Assembly: GCA_965227445.1 (NCBI GenBank)
Contig: OZ245751.1
Span: 2,728,001 to 2,792,000 of the forward strand
Reading direction: 5' to 3'
From: DT-110 sp030148525
GTDB taxonomy: Bacteria; Bacteroidota; Bacteroidia; Chitinophagales; Saprospiraceae
DNA: 64,000 bases
A model generated the notes under the pieces. That model had not been told where the DNA came from, did no database searches, and saw only the letters and a list, made by a program, of their open reading frames with translations. Position 1 is the stretch's first letter. Every line of letters starts with the position of its first letter. Below are positions 53,214-61,738 of this stretch, one piece after another. The translations under genes and the position numbers were made by a program.

Positions 53214-56093
53214 ATGCAAGAGATTCAGTATATAGGGGAGCACCTGCTACCCCAGCAACTCGGACATTTTTCCATCATTTTATCTTTTGTGGCAGCCTTG
53301 ACTGCCGTGCTGGCCTATTTTATGGCCACCCAAAAGCGAGAATTGCCCACTGCGACCGGCTGGCGTAACCTGGGACGTGCAGCTTTCGGGGTGCATAGCC
53401 TGGCAGTATTTGCCGTGATCGGCTTGATCTTCTACGTGATGATCCAGCGCTACTATGAGTACCAGTACGTCTACGCCCACGTGTCGGAGGATTTACCGTT
53501 CAAGTACATTTTTTCGGCCTTCTGGGAAGGGCAGGAAGGTAGTTTCCTGCTCTGGATGTTCTGGCACGTAGTGCTTGGCGGCATCCTGATGTGGAGGAGC
53601 AAACGTTGGGAAGGCCCTACTATGGCCTTACTGGCGGGTGTACAGCTGTACTTAGCGTCCATGTTACTGGGTGTGTACGTTGGACTGGGCGACGAGCCTT
53701 TCCGCATTGGCAGCAACCCTCTTTTACTACTGCGACAAACGACAGATGCGCCTATTTTTGCACAAGCGGATTACGTTTCCCTGCTGCAAGGAACTGGTCT
53801 TAACCCACTCTTGCAAAACTACTGGATGACCATCCACCCCCCTACCCTTTTCCTGGGTTTTGCCTCCACAACCATTCCCTTTGTATACGCCATTGCGGGT
53901 CTTTGGACGGGTGAACACAAAGCCTGGTTAAAACCGGCCCTGCCCTGGGCACTCTTTAGCGGAGCCATACTGGGTACCGGTATCCTTATGGGTGGTGCCT
54001 GGGCTTACGAAGCACTGAGTTTTGGCGGCTACTGGGCATGGGACCCGGTAGAGAATATGTCGCTCGTTCCCTGGCTAACCCTCATTGCCGGTATTCATAC
54101 CAATTTGGTAGCGCGCAGTACCGGACATAGCATCCGGTCAACCTATATCTTTTACTTGCTTACCTTCTTACTGATCTTGTATTCTACCTTCCTCACCCGG
54201 TCGGGGGTATTGGGTGAAACCTCCGTACACGCTTTCACCGAAATGGGTCTGGAGTGGCAATTGGTCGGTTTTATCGGCGTTTTTCTGTTGTTGTCGGCCA
54301 TTCTGATAGGCATGCGTTACAAGTCGGTTCCTGCACCTAAAAAAGAAGAAGCCGTTGCTTCCAAGGAATTTTGGATGTTTATTGGCTCACTGGTGCTCTT
54401 GTTCAGCGCACTGATCATCACGGCCTCGACCTCTCTGCCAGTGTATAATAAGATCATGGCCTACTTTTATCCGGGATTTGAAGGGCGAGTCATTACCGAT
54501 CCGATACCGCACTACAATAAATACCAGGTGTGGATAGCTGTATTCATCGGCTTGATGTCCGGCTTTGCCCAATTCCTGCGATGGCGGGAGCACAATTGGT
54601 CCAGACGCCTGCGTACGGTGGGGGTACACGTGGGGATCGCAGCGGTCATTAGTGCCGTACTGACTTACCTCACCTCACTCTGGGTGAGCCTGGGTACCTG
54701 GCAATACGGGGTGATGCTATTTGCCGGTTATTTCACGATTGCCACCAACATCGACTACCTGATTACTTTCCTGCGCGGCAACCTCAAGGCCGGCGGATCG
54801 GTCTTTTCTCACGTTGGCTTCGGTTTGATGATCGCCGGGATTATCGCCTCGGGGGTAAACCAGAATATAATCTCCTCCAATCCCTTTATCATGGAGGGAC
54901 TCATCCAGAGTGATGATCCGGAGGGCTACAAGAAAAATATTATTCTCTTCAAGGATAGTCCCAGCCTGATGAGTGGGTACGAGGTGACCTATCTCAGTGA
55001 CACCATCGACACTTATACTCGTACCTACACCATTGGCTTTAAACGCTACAACGAGGCGGGCGAGGTGATCGAAGAGTTTGAGCTGCACCCCAACGTCCTG
55101 TACAATAAGACATTCACCAAAATTGCCGCCTCTAATCCGTCCACCAAGCACTATTTGCACAAGGATGTATTCACGCATATTTCCTCTTTGCCAATGATTG
55201 AGATGGACATGGAGTTTCGGCAGAAGCGGGAAGACAGCCTGAACTACCGTCCGTTCCAGCTGCCAGTCGGTGAGCTGCTAACCTTTACGGATACGGTTGA
55301 CATTGACGATAAGGATACTATTAACCTGCGGGATTATCGGGTGCAAGTCCACGAGATCGTACGCAATCCCAAGCACCCCGACTACCATCCGCAGGAAGGC
55401 GATCTGGCCGTAGGTGTAAAGATGACGGTCATCCGCTCCGACAAACCCAATGAGGTCTACGATATAACGCCGGTCATCGTGCTTAGGGAGCAAATGATCT
55501 ACACCTTCCCCGAGCAGATTAATAAACTAAGTACCAAGGTGCGATTGCGGGAAGGTCTCTTTGAACAGGTATTTACCCTGGAGCAAAACCTCAACTACGA
55601 AGAGTTCCGCCTGAAGCAGGGTGAAACGGTCACCTTCGACGGTTTACAGGTACGATTTGATGGCTTCAATCGCAAACCGGAGCTTAATGACTACCAGGCC
55701 AAGGAAGGTGATCTGCCCGTAGGTGCTCGTTTAATCGTTTCGGCACCCGGTGGAGAAACCTATTCCGCCGAGCCCCTCTTCCTGATTCGCGATGGACAAC
55801 CAATGAATCTGAAAGACCAGGTCGATGACCTGAACTTCCACGCCCGGTTTACCATGGTCGACCCTCAGACCGAGCAGGCTCGCTTGTTCTTTGCCCGTGA
55901 AACAAACAAGGAGACCCTGCGGGTACCTTTTGAAGTGGCGACTGATTCGCTGCGGGCTGATTACATTGTCTTGCAGGCTATCGAATTCCCGGGTATCAAT
56001 TTGTTCTGGCTCGGTACGATTTTGATGATGCTTGGTTTTGCTATCAGTATGATCCATCGCCTGCTTCCACCAAAAGGAGCCGGCCGGACCTGA
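53214..56093 (+). CDS. ccmF: Cytochrome c heme lyase CcmF
   Basis: The 959-residue membrane protein has about 15 membrane segments. The WWD heme-handling motif is at about 271-287 (FGGYWAWDPVENMSLVPWL), with conserved periplasmic His residues (WMTIHPPTLFLGF; IAGIHTNLVARSTGHS). CcmF attaches heme from CcmE to apocytochrome c. The protein is longer than E. coli CcmF (~650) because of a large periplasmic beta-rich region at about 560-925, usual for Bacteroidota. Its stop and the next start overlap as TGATG at 56091-56095. Confidence 0.95.
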   Translation: MQEIQYIGEHLLPQQLGHFSIILSFVAALTAVLAYFMATQKRELPTATGWRNLGRAAFGVHSLAVFAVIGLIFYVMIQRYYEYQYVYAHVSEDLPFKYIFSAFWEGQEGSFLLWMFWHVVLGGILMWRSKRWEGPTMALLAGVQLYLASMLLGVYVGLGDEPFRIGSNPLLLLRQTTDAPIFAQADYVSLLQGTGLNPLLQNYWMTIHPPTLFLGFASTTIPFVYAIAGLWTGEHKAWLKPALPWALFSGAILGTGILMGGAWAYEALSFGGYWAWDPVENMSLVPWLTLIAGIHTNLVARSTGHSIRSTYIFYLLTFLLILYSTFLTRSGVLGETSVHAFTEMGLEWQLVGFIGVFLLLSAILIGMRYKSVPAPKKEEAVASKEFWMFIGSLVLLFSALIITASTSLPVYNKIMAYFYPGFEGRVITDPIPHYNKYQVWIAVFIGLMSGFAQFLRWREHNWSRRLRTVGVHVGIAAVISAVLTYLTSLWVSLGTWQYGVMLFAGYFTIATNIDYLITFLRGNLKAGGSVFSHVGFGLMIAGIIASGVNQNIISSNPFIMEGLIQSDDPEGYKKNIILFKDSPSLMSGYEVTYLSDTIDTYTRTYTIGFKRYNEAGEVIEEFELHPNVLYNKTFTKIAASNPSTKHYLHKDVFTHISSLPMIEMDMEFRQKREDSLNYRPFQLPVGELLTFTDTVDIDDKDTINLRDYRVQVHEIVRNPKHPDYHPQEGDLAVGVKMTVIRSDKPNEVYDITPVIVLREQMIYTFPEQINKLSTKVRLREGLFEQVFTLEQNLNYEEFRLKQGETVTFDGLQVRFDGFNRKPELNDYQAKEGDLPVGARLIVSAPGGETYSAEPLFLIRDGQPMNLKDQVDDLNFHARFTMVDPQTEQARLFFARETNKETLRVPFEVATDSLRADYIVLQAIEFPGINLFWLGTILMMLGFAISMIHRLLPPKGAGRT

Positions 56094-56881
56094 TGGAGCG
56101 TATTGTTCTCATAGGAGCCGGTCGCGTAGCCAGTCAATTGGGGCCTGCCCTGCGAAACCGGGGCGTATCCATTGCACAGGTTATTAGCCGGAGTCTTCCC
56201 GAAGCTCTTGCCCGGGCTTGTGATGCACAAGCACTGGCTATTGATCAACTCCATGACCTAGATCTTCACGCCGACCTCTACCTGCTGGCAGTCTCCGACA
56301 GCGCCATCGGTACAGTCTCCCAGCACTTAGCTGCCCGTTTGCCAGGCGACGCGTGCATTGCGCATAGTTCCGGGGCTACGCCCATGGAGGAACTATCGGA
56401 TCACTTTGATCACCGGGGCGTGTTTTATCCATTACAGACTTTTTCCGACGGACGTACCATCGATTTTACGGAAATACCCTTTTGCATAGAGGCCACTACC
56501 ACGGAATTCGAGCAGGATCTGATGGCTTTCGCCAAAAAACTTTCCGCTAGGGTTCACCGCATCGACAGCAAGGAGCGAGGTGTACTGCACGTTGCGGGTG
56601 TCTTTGCCAATAACTTCAGTAACCATCTCTACACCATGGCGCAGGCTATTTTAGACCAGCACCAACTTTCTTTTGATTTACTTCGCCCCCTCATCCTGGA
56701 GACCGCCGCCAAGGTACAGGACCAACCTCCGCGCGATGCCCAAACGGGACCCGCCCGGCGGGGTGACCAAGAGACGATCAAGCGCCATCTGGCGTTTTTG
56801 CGGAAGCACCATCCGGACCTGGTCAGTTTATACCAGCAGCTCAGTAATGCTATCGAACAATCGTTTGGTGAGGAGGAGTAG
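56093..56881 (+). CDS. Rossmann-fold DUF2520 protein
   Basis: The 262-residue protein has an N-terminal NAD(P)-type Rossmann motif (IVLIGAGRVASQLGPAL, GxGxxA) and a C-terminal helical DUF2520 domain (HVAGVFANNFSNHLYTMA, LLRPLILETAAKVQD, GPARRGDQETIKRHL). The family resembles pyrroline-carboxylate reductase/6-phosphogluconate dehydrogenase-like enzymes and is of unknown substrate. It overlaps ccmF by one base, so translation is coupled. A functional link to cytochrome maturation is not established. Confidence 0.88.
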   Translation: MERIVLIGAGRVASQLGPALRNRGVSIAQVISRSLPEALARACDAQALAIDQLHDLDLHADLYLLAVSDSAIGTVSQHLAARLPGDACIAHSSGATPMEELSDHFDHRGVFYPLQTFSDGRTIDFTEIPFCIEATTTEFEQDLMAFAKKLSARVHRIDSKERGVLHVAGVFANNFSNHLYTMAQAILDQHQLSFDLLRPLILETAAKVQDQPPRDAQTGPARRGDQETIKRHLAFLRKHHPDLVSLYQQLSNAIEQSFGEEE

Positions 56882-56892
56882 GTGGTAGTGGG

Positions 56893-57327
56893 GACTGGTT
56901 CTGATTTGTGTTCGGCCTTCACCTAGTTCTTGTCTACCACTTTCTGCCTGGCCGAACACAAATCAGAACCGGACGTGCCGTCGCTGGCGATTGACCATTC
57001 GTCTTTCGGTAGAAAATTCTTGAATACTCTGCTAAGGCTACGTGCAGGGCCCTGCAGCCCGGCTTAATGCGGATGCTATTTTATGTTTGACCAATAGAAT
57101 GTTAGCATCTCAACGCGATAGTCCCGGCCAAACATAAATTAGCATCGGGGCACACCGTCGCTGGCGATCGACCATTCGTCTTTCGGTAGAAAATTCTTGG
57201 ATACTCTGCTAAGGCTACGTGCTGGGCCCTGCAGCCTAACCTCAAACCGATCCCGGTTTATGATTGGCCCTACCGAGGCTGATGCACAGGACCAATCGTT
57301 ATGGCCAATCATAAACCGGGATCAGTC
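56893..57327. repeat. Hairpin-spacer element A: three 21-bp-arm hairpins with two ~101-bp spacers
   Basis: Hairpins: A1 56897-56917/56950-56970 (21 of 21), A2 57072-57092/57126-57146 (19 of 21), A3 57249-57269/57303-57323 (21 of 21). Loops are 32, 33 and 33 nt. Spacers 56971-57071 and 57147-57248 are about 90% alike at their cores (GGCGAT, CTTTCGGTAGAAAATTCTTG, GGGCCCTGCAGCC). The element is bounded by GACT (56893-56896) and AGTC (57324-57327). No gene of its own is seen. It accounts for most of the 525 bp between the DUF2520 gene and the next start codon. Confidence 0.93.
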
Positions 57328-57406
57328 CCCCACCACCATGCGAAGGATCAACCTCCTATCCAAAAACCCTGCTTTTACGTACCTTCATCCGCCAAATTAC
57401 GAACCT

Positions 57407-57691
57407 ATGCGCATTGCCGGTTACATCGACCACCCACGATTGAAAATTACCATTTTTCAGCAGGAGAATCGCTATTCCCTGAAACTGGAAACAGCCCTGC
57501 ACGAACAGACATATAAACTCCGCAAGGGAGGGGCAATCGAAACCACCGAAGATGTCCGTCGACTCGTTGATGCCGAGTTTCTGGAGCAGATTGAAGAAGA
57601 ATTCAAGCATATGCACCGTATTCAGCGGAATGCCCTAAGTCGATTAGCGCCTTCCGATACGGAGGATGATGAATTTCCAACAATCATTTAA
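57407..57691 (+). CDS. Small protein of unknown function (94 aa)
   Basis: I start at 57407 (MRIAGYIDHPRLKITIFQQENRY). An in-frame ATG at 57338 is possible, but everything further upstream translates the hairpin element. The start of the protein is beta-rich (LKITIFQQENRYSLKLETALHEQTYKLR), followed by a charged helix (VRRLVDAEFLEQIEEEFKHMHRI) and an acidic end. I do not recognise a family. A box TACCTTCA at 57380-57387, close to TAnnTTTG, may be the promoter. It is followed after 55 bp by a second small gene. Confidence 0.75.
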   Translation: MRIAGYIDHPRLKITIFQQENRYSLKLETALHEQTYKLRKGGAIETTEDVRRLVDAEFLEQIEEEFKHMHRIQRNALSRLAPSDTEDDEFPTII

Positions 57692-57746
57692 CCCTCCTAT
57701 TTCTGAACCGATCGTCCAACCTGGTGTTACCCTACCAAAAATTAGT

Positions 57747-57923
57747 ATGTTCGGACTATTCAAGAAAGATCCACTCAAGAAAATGGAAAAAGAGCACGCC
57801 AAAATGCTCGAAGAAGCCATGCAAATTCAACGCTCGGGTGACATTAAAGGTTATGCCGCTAAAATGGCTGAAGCCGATGAGCTGGAGAAAAAGATTATGG
57901 CCCTGCGCGAAGAGAAGAAGTAA
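57747..57923 (+). CDS. DUF6435-type small protein (58 aa)
   Basis: MFGLFKKDPLKKMEKEHAKM and the rest (EEAMQIQRSGDIKGYAAKM, EADELEKKIMALREEKK) form one highly charged helical hairpin. It matches small conserved proteins of Bacteroidota and gammaproteobacteria annotated as DUF6435 / Lacal_2735-like, as far as I recall. Function is unknown. The start at 57747 is chosen because homologues begin MFGLFKK. Element B begins 20 bp after the stop. Confidence 0.85.
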   Translation: MFGLFKKDPLKKMEKEHAKMLEEAMQIQRSGDIKGYAAKMAEADELEKKIMALREEKK

Positions 57924-57943
57924 GCTCGAGTGTGGAGGGGGTT

Positions 57944-58375
57944 GGTCCTAATTTGTGTTGGGCCCTCAACGTATTTCCTGATCGAGACATTCTCTCCGGG
58001 CCAACACAAATCAGGACCGTGCGAGCCGTCTCTGGCGATAGACCATTCATTTTTCGGTAGAAAATTCTTGAATACTCTGCTAAAGCTCTGTACTGGGCCC
58101 TGCAGCCCGGCTTAATGCGGATGCTATTTTATGTTTGGCCAATAGGATCTTAGTATCTCACCGCGATAGTCCCGGCCAAACATAAATTAGCATCGGGCCA
58201 TACCGTCGCTGGCGATCGACTCTACGTCTTTCGATGGCAGGTTTTGGGGTAACTCTGCTAAAGCTCTGTGCAAGGCCCTGCAGATCGACCTCAAACCGAT
58301 CCCGGTTTATGATTGGCCGAACTTACGGTCCTGCAAATTACCATTCAGTTGGCCAATCATAAAACGGGATCAGTC
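57944..58375. repeat. Hairpin-spacer element B: three hairpins, two spacers
   Basis: Hairpins: B1 57944-57964/57998-58018 (19 of 21), B2 58120-58140/58174-58194 (19-20 of 21), B3 58298-58318/58351-58371 (20 of 21). Loops are 33, 33 and 32 nt. Spacers are 58019-58119 and 58195-58297. The end is AGTC (58372-58375). The left GACT is not seen. B2 and spacer 1 are close copies of A2 and its spacer. B3 has the arms of A3 but a different loop. It lies between two convergent genes (DUF6435 and nucleoside transporter). Confidence 0.93.
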
Positions 58376-58396
58376 TACCTTGGACCAACCCATAGG

Positions 58397-59734
58397 TTAC
58401 ACGCCGACGACGAGGAAGCCGGCAATAGTTCCGGTAATGAAGCAGGCGATAGTTCCTCCGATCAGAGATTTCACCCCGAGTTCGGTTAGTGTCTGACGCT
58501 GGCCGGGAGCGATGGCTCCGATACCGCCGATCTGGATACCGATAGACGCGAAATTGGCGAATCCACACAGCGCATAGGTAGCGATAATGACCGAGCGAAA
58601 ACTCAATTCGCCCTTAACTCCTTCCAAAGCAGCGTAAGCAAAAAACTCGTTCAGGGTTGTTTTCAGCCCTAATAATTGGCCCACCACCATTATATCGCTG
58701 GAAGGAACACCCAATAACCACGCAATAGGTGCAAAGAGCAGGCCCAGCACAAATTCAATACTAAAATGCTCGTATTGACCACCAGTCGCCCCGGCGATAT
58801 AGTCGTTGAAATTGCCGATGGGCCCAATAACATCCGTGAAGATATAGTTCAGCATGGACACAAAAGCAGTGAATACCAAGAGCATAACGCCCACGTTGAT
58901 GGCTAATTTCAGGCCATCGGTAGTACCGCGAGAAATAGCATCAAGGATATTACTACCAACATCCTGGCTGGAAATGTCGAGCTTTTGATTTTCGAGCCCC
59001 ACCTTTTCCGGCTCCGGAAAGAGTATTTTAGCGGCGACAATGGCGGCCGGGGCCGACATTATGGATGCTGTTAGCAAGTGGGTGGCAAACATCTGGCGGG
59101 CAACCGGATCGGAACCGCCTAAAAAACCCACATAAGCCGCAAATACACCACCAGCGATCGTTGCCATCCCTCCCGTCATCAGGCAAAGGATTTCCGATTT
59201 GGTCATTTTCTCCAAATAGGGCTTGACAACGAGGGGCGCTTCGGTCTGACCAATGAACACATTGGCCGCTGCGGCCAGACTTTCGGCACCGGTCAATCCG
59301 AGGGTGCGCACCATGATCCACGCAAATCCCTTGATAATCAATTGCAAAATACCCAAATAGTAGAGGACCGAGGATAAAGCGGAAAAGAAGATAATGGTAG
59401 GCAGCACCTTGATAGCAAAGATATACCCGACGTTGAATATCTCCCCCGTGGCTCCATCGCGGATCTGCACCTGATCGGGCCAGTCGCCAAGAACGAAATC
59501 AGCACCCGCCTCGGTAAAATCGAGAATAGCCACAAAGAAGCTGGCCAGAAAGTCAAACACACTGCGAATAGCAGGTACACGCAATACGGCAATGGCCAGA
59601 ATGAGCTGGAGACCCAGGCCAATGCCCACCGTTTTCCAGTTAATGGCTTTCCGGTTGTTGCTCAGCAGGTAACAAATTCCCAGCATAGTTGCTACCCCCA
59701 GTAATGCCCGAAGAAGGCTAATCGTGAACCCCAT
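58397..59734 (-). CDS. NupC/CNT-family concentrative nucleoside transporter
   Basis: The 445-residue membrane protein has the CNT order: N-terminal helices (LLRALLGVATMLGICYLL), the gate region FVFGYIF-like VGYIFAIKVLPTIIFFSALSSVLYYLG, then GLTGAESLAAAANVFIGQTEAPLVVKPYLEKMT (G-x-T-x-A-E and GQTEAP, the nucleoside/Na+ or H+ site), MTGGMATIAGGVFAAYVGFLG and the end ALCGFANFASIGIQIGGIG. It imports nucleosides driven by Na+ or H+. Uridine kinase lies upstream on the same strand, so uptake and phosphorylation are likely linked, though element D (258 bp) lies between. Confidence 0.94.
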   Translation of the reverse strand: MGFTISLLRALLGVATMLGICYLLSNNRKAINWKTVGIGLGLQLILAIAVLRVPAIRSVFDFLASFFVAILDFTEAGADFVLGDWPDQVQIRDGATGEIFNVGYIFAIKVLPTIIFFSALSSVLYYLGILQLIIKGFAWIMVRTLGLTGAESLAAAANVFIGQTEAPLVVKPYLEKMTKSEILCLMTGGMATIAGGVFAAYVGFLGGSDPVARQMFATHLLTASIMSAPAAIVAAKILFPEPEKVGLENQKLDISSQDVGSNILDAISRGTTDGLKLAINVGVMLLVFTAFVSMLNYIFTDVIGPIGNFNDYIAGATGGQYEHFSIEFVLGLLFAPIAWLLGVPSSDIMVVGQLLGLKTTLNEFFAYAALEGVKGELSFRSVIIATYALCGFANFASIGIQIGGIGAIAPGQRQTLTELGVKSLIGGTIACFITGTIAGFLVVGV

Positions 59735-59801
59735 AGTCTAGTGCTTACGTGTGTTTGGATGAAAGGTGGAAAGTAACAAAAATCTCGTTGTGGTGAGGTC
59801 T

Positions 59802-60059
59802 GATCCAACTTTATGGTTTACTCACTACTTTTATCTTCTTAACGAATTCGAGGTTCCGCCAACCATAAAGTTGGATCGGAGGATCTTGCTCTGGCGATTG
59901 ACCTGATGTCTTTCGGGAGCATGATTTTACAATTTTCTGCTATTGCTCCGTACGGGGCTATGCAGCCTGACCTCAAACCGATCCCTGTTTATGATAGGCC
60001 AGATCGGTTTCCCAATGAAGACTACATTCCGCTTGGCCGATCATAAACAGGGATCAGTC
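59802..60059. repeat. Hairpin-spacer element D: two hairpins, one spacer
   Basis: Hairpins: D1 59802-59822/59857-59877 (outer 17 positions pair, inner end frayed, loop about 34 nt) and D2 59980-60000/60035-60055 (20 of 21, loop 34 nt). Spacer 59878-59979 (102 bp) keeps GGCGATTGACC, CTTTCGG and GCTATGCAGCC. The end is AGTC (60056-60059), 13 bp from the uridine kinase stop. With the flanks it makes up the 338-bp gap between nupC-like gene and udk. Confidence 0.92.
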
Positions 60060-60072
60060 TATCTGTACAAGC

Positions 60073-60735
60073 CTATTCCTCCTCGTGAAAGCGGTAGTGC
60101 ATGCCAGTATCCCGCTCCTGCTCATCGAGGTAATTGCGTACAAAACCTTTCACGACCTGCAAGCCCTTTTCAAAAACGGAATTATTGTTCACCACGATAT
60201 CCGCTTCGGAGATGTAGGGCTGGATGAATTGCTCGAATGCCGGCAATACGTGGTGCTCATAGCGATAAAGCACATCCTGGAGCGGATAATTCCGCTCCAG
60301 TTGATCGCGTTTGATGCGCCGTATGACCTTCAGGTTTTCCTTGGCTGAGATGAAGACCTTGAGGTCAAGCCGTTTACGCACCTTTTTATAGTGAAACACG
60401 AACAGCCCCTCCACGATGACCACCGGTGCGGGTTTAAATTCCAGGAGGCGGGGTTCTTTTAGCTCATTATTGAAGGTATACTCCTGACGGGTGTAAGACT
60501 TCCCCTTGATCAGCCTTTTCAGGTCCCTGATAAAACCTTTCTTATCGATTGAAGAGGGTAAATCGAAATTGATTACACCCCGTGGATCCCGGAGTTGTTG
60601 CTCACGTGGCAAGTAGTAATCATCTTGCGAAATAATGCACACTTCCTCCTTGGTGAAAGATGCTTTCAATTCCCGAATGAAGGTCGTTTTACCGGATCCG
60701 CTGCCTCCCGTTATCCCAATGATCAGTGGTTTCAT
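60073..60735 (-). CDS. udk: Uridine kinase
   Basis: I start at 60735 (MKPLIIGITGGSGSGKTTF). The longer frame upstream runs into hairpin E1. The 220-residue P-loop kinase has Walker A GGSGSGKTT, the pyrimidine-site DDYYLPREQQ (ISQDDYYLP), INFDLPSSIDKKGF and VVIVEGLFVFHY. It phosphorylates uridine and cytidine with ATP or GTP, the salvage step after nucleoside import. Length fits the family. A promoter at 60741-60770 ends so near the ATG that the mRNA may have almost no leader. Confidence 0.92.
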   Translation of the reverse strand: MKPLIIGITGGSGSGKTTFIRELKASFTKEEVCIISQDDYYLPREQQLRDPRGVINFDLPSSIDKKGFIRDLKRLIKGKSYTRQEYTFNNELKEPRLLEFKPAPVVIVEGLFVFHYKKVRKRLDLKVFISAKENLKVIRRIKRDQLERNYPLQDVLYRYEHHVLPAFEQFIQPYISEADIVVNNNSVFEKGLQVVKGFVRNYLDEQERDTGMHYRFHEEE

Positions 60736-60740
60736 GGGGG

Positions 60741-60770
60741 CAAAAATACGAAAGCAAGGGGGGAAAGCAA
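60741..60770 (-). promoter_or_regulatory. Bacteroidota-type promoter for udk
   Basis: On the minus strand, TTG (60768-60770), 19 bp, then TATTTTTG (60741-60748) fit the -33/-7 consensus in sequence and spacing. The ATG is at 60735, six bases past the -7 box, so transcription would begin at or next to the start codon. Confidence 0.6.
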
Positions 60771-60780
60771 GCTGCCGCCG

Positions 60781-61180
60781 GACTCTTGCCTTTTTGTGTT
60801 TGGCCATGCAAATCACCATTCACCATCCCACAATGTAGGCCAGACACAAAAAGGCAAGGGAATTTGCGAGTCGCTAGGTTTCGTTTGTATACAAAATGGA
60901 CATCCATTCGTACGAATGACGCTACCGATTGTCCTTTGTGTTGGGCTACTATATACGCCCCTTCAGGCTCCGTGGTCCTTGACCAATACAAAGGCCAAGC
61001 AGTCAGGCCAGGCTGCAGGGCCCCGCACGGAGCATCAGCAAGATATGCACGATCATCCCCATAGAGAATAGAACGTGCAACGCAAGGGAACGCAAGTATA
61101 GATTGTGCTTTGTGTTGGGCAGCTATATTCATTTCCCTTTAAGAACCATAGTTCTTGCCCAACACAAAGCACAATCAGTC
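60781..61180. repeat. Hairpin-spacer element E: three hairpins, reverse-oriented spacer
   Basis: Hairpins: E1 60785-60805/60838-60858 (20 of 21), E2 60927-60947/60980-61000 (16 of 21), E3 61101-61121/61156-61176 (21 of 21). Loops are 32, 32 and 34 nt. Spacer 61001-61100 contains GGCTGCAGGGCCCCG, the reverse complement of the spacer core of A, B and D. The E1-E2 spacer is only 68 bp and does not resemble it. Borders are GACT (60781-60784) and AGTC (61177-61180). The right border touches the stop codon of the DinB-like gene. Confidence 0.93.
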
Positions 61181-61720
61181 CTACGCAACCTGTTGCAAGG
61201 TGCGCTCAATCTGTTTACGATGCCGCTCAATATGCGTCTCAAAGAACCGTAACATCCCGAGCAGCGACAAGCGCCCGCCGAAGGGGTGTCGGTACACCTC
61301 TTTCTCGAATACTACGTCTGGTTGCTTACGCAGAAAGGATTCCAGTTCAGATCGTTGTTGTTTCCAGTCCTGCATAAGTTCACTCACGTCACTGCGCTCC
61401 GGAAAGTTCGATTCGTTGACGATTTTAGGGGCCTGGCGCTTTGCCGGACTGCGCATAAACAGCGTGATCGCCATACTGCGCAAGCTGGAACGCAGGCCGG
61501 CTTTCCCCATTTTACCGGGATCGCCACTCAGCTTCTTTTGGAGGTATTGGTGGGACAGACTTTCTGATATTCGGAGGTGTTGTACAACGTCCAAGGCCGA
61601 CCAAACACCCGGTTTCGGGCGTTTATTCAGGGTGTCCTCATCGTACCGGGTCAGGAATTGATGCAGGTCGTCCAATTGCTCATTGAGCGATTGTAACTTT
61701 TTAAAGGTCTTTTCTTTCAT
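61181..61720 (-). CDS. DinB-superfamily (YfiT/DinB-like) protein
   Basis: The 179-residue helical-bundle protein has the metal-site histidines expected of the DinB fold: VWSALDVVQHLRISESLSHQYL (first His) and FFETHIERHRKQIERTL near the end (His pair). The family includes metal-dependent thiol S-transferases (bacillithiol or mycothiol type), but many members have no known reaction. The gene ends exactly at the border of element E and starts 55 bp after the prolyl oligopeptidase gene, from which a terminator-like hairpin (61739-61766) separates it. Confidence 0.85.
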   Translation of the reverse strand: MKEKTFKKLQSLNEQLDDLHQFLTRYDEDTLNKRPKPGVWSALDVVQHLRISESLSHQYLQKKLSGDPGKMGKAGLRSSLRSMAITLFMRSPAKRQAPKIVNESNFPERSDVSELMQDWKQQRSELESFLRKQPDVVFEKEVYRHPFGGRLSLLGMLRFFETHIERHRKQIERTLQQVA

Positions 61721-61738
61721 ATAATCCGGATAAAGAAC

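Noticed and set aside
57197..57406. Longer N-terminus of the 94-residue protein
   Set aside because: The extra residues are translation of spacer C2 and hairpin A3, and similar peptides appear wherever the element is read in that frame.
56893..61180. Integron cassette array with attC sites at the hairpins
   Set aside because: Some arms contain GTTGGGC and GCCCAAC, which look like attC R boxes, but the order is reversed, the motif is absent from most copies, and the genes between (nucleoside transporter, udk) are housekeeping genes in both orientations. No integron integrase is present.
56893..61180. CRISPR array
   Set aside because: Units are 176 bp with a 75-nt hairpin and a conserved spacer. 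There are no short identical repeats with unique 30-40-bp spacers, and no cas genes.
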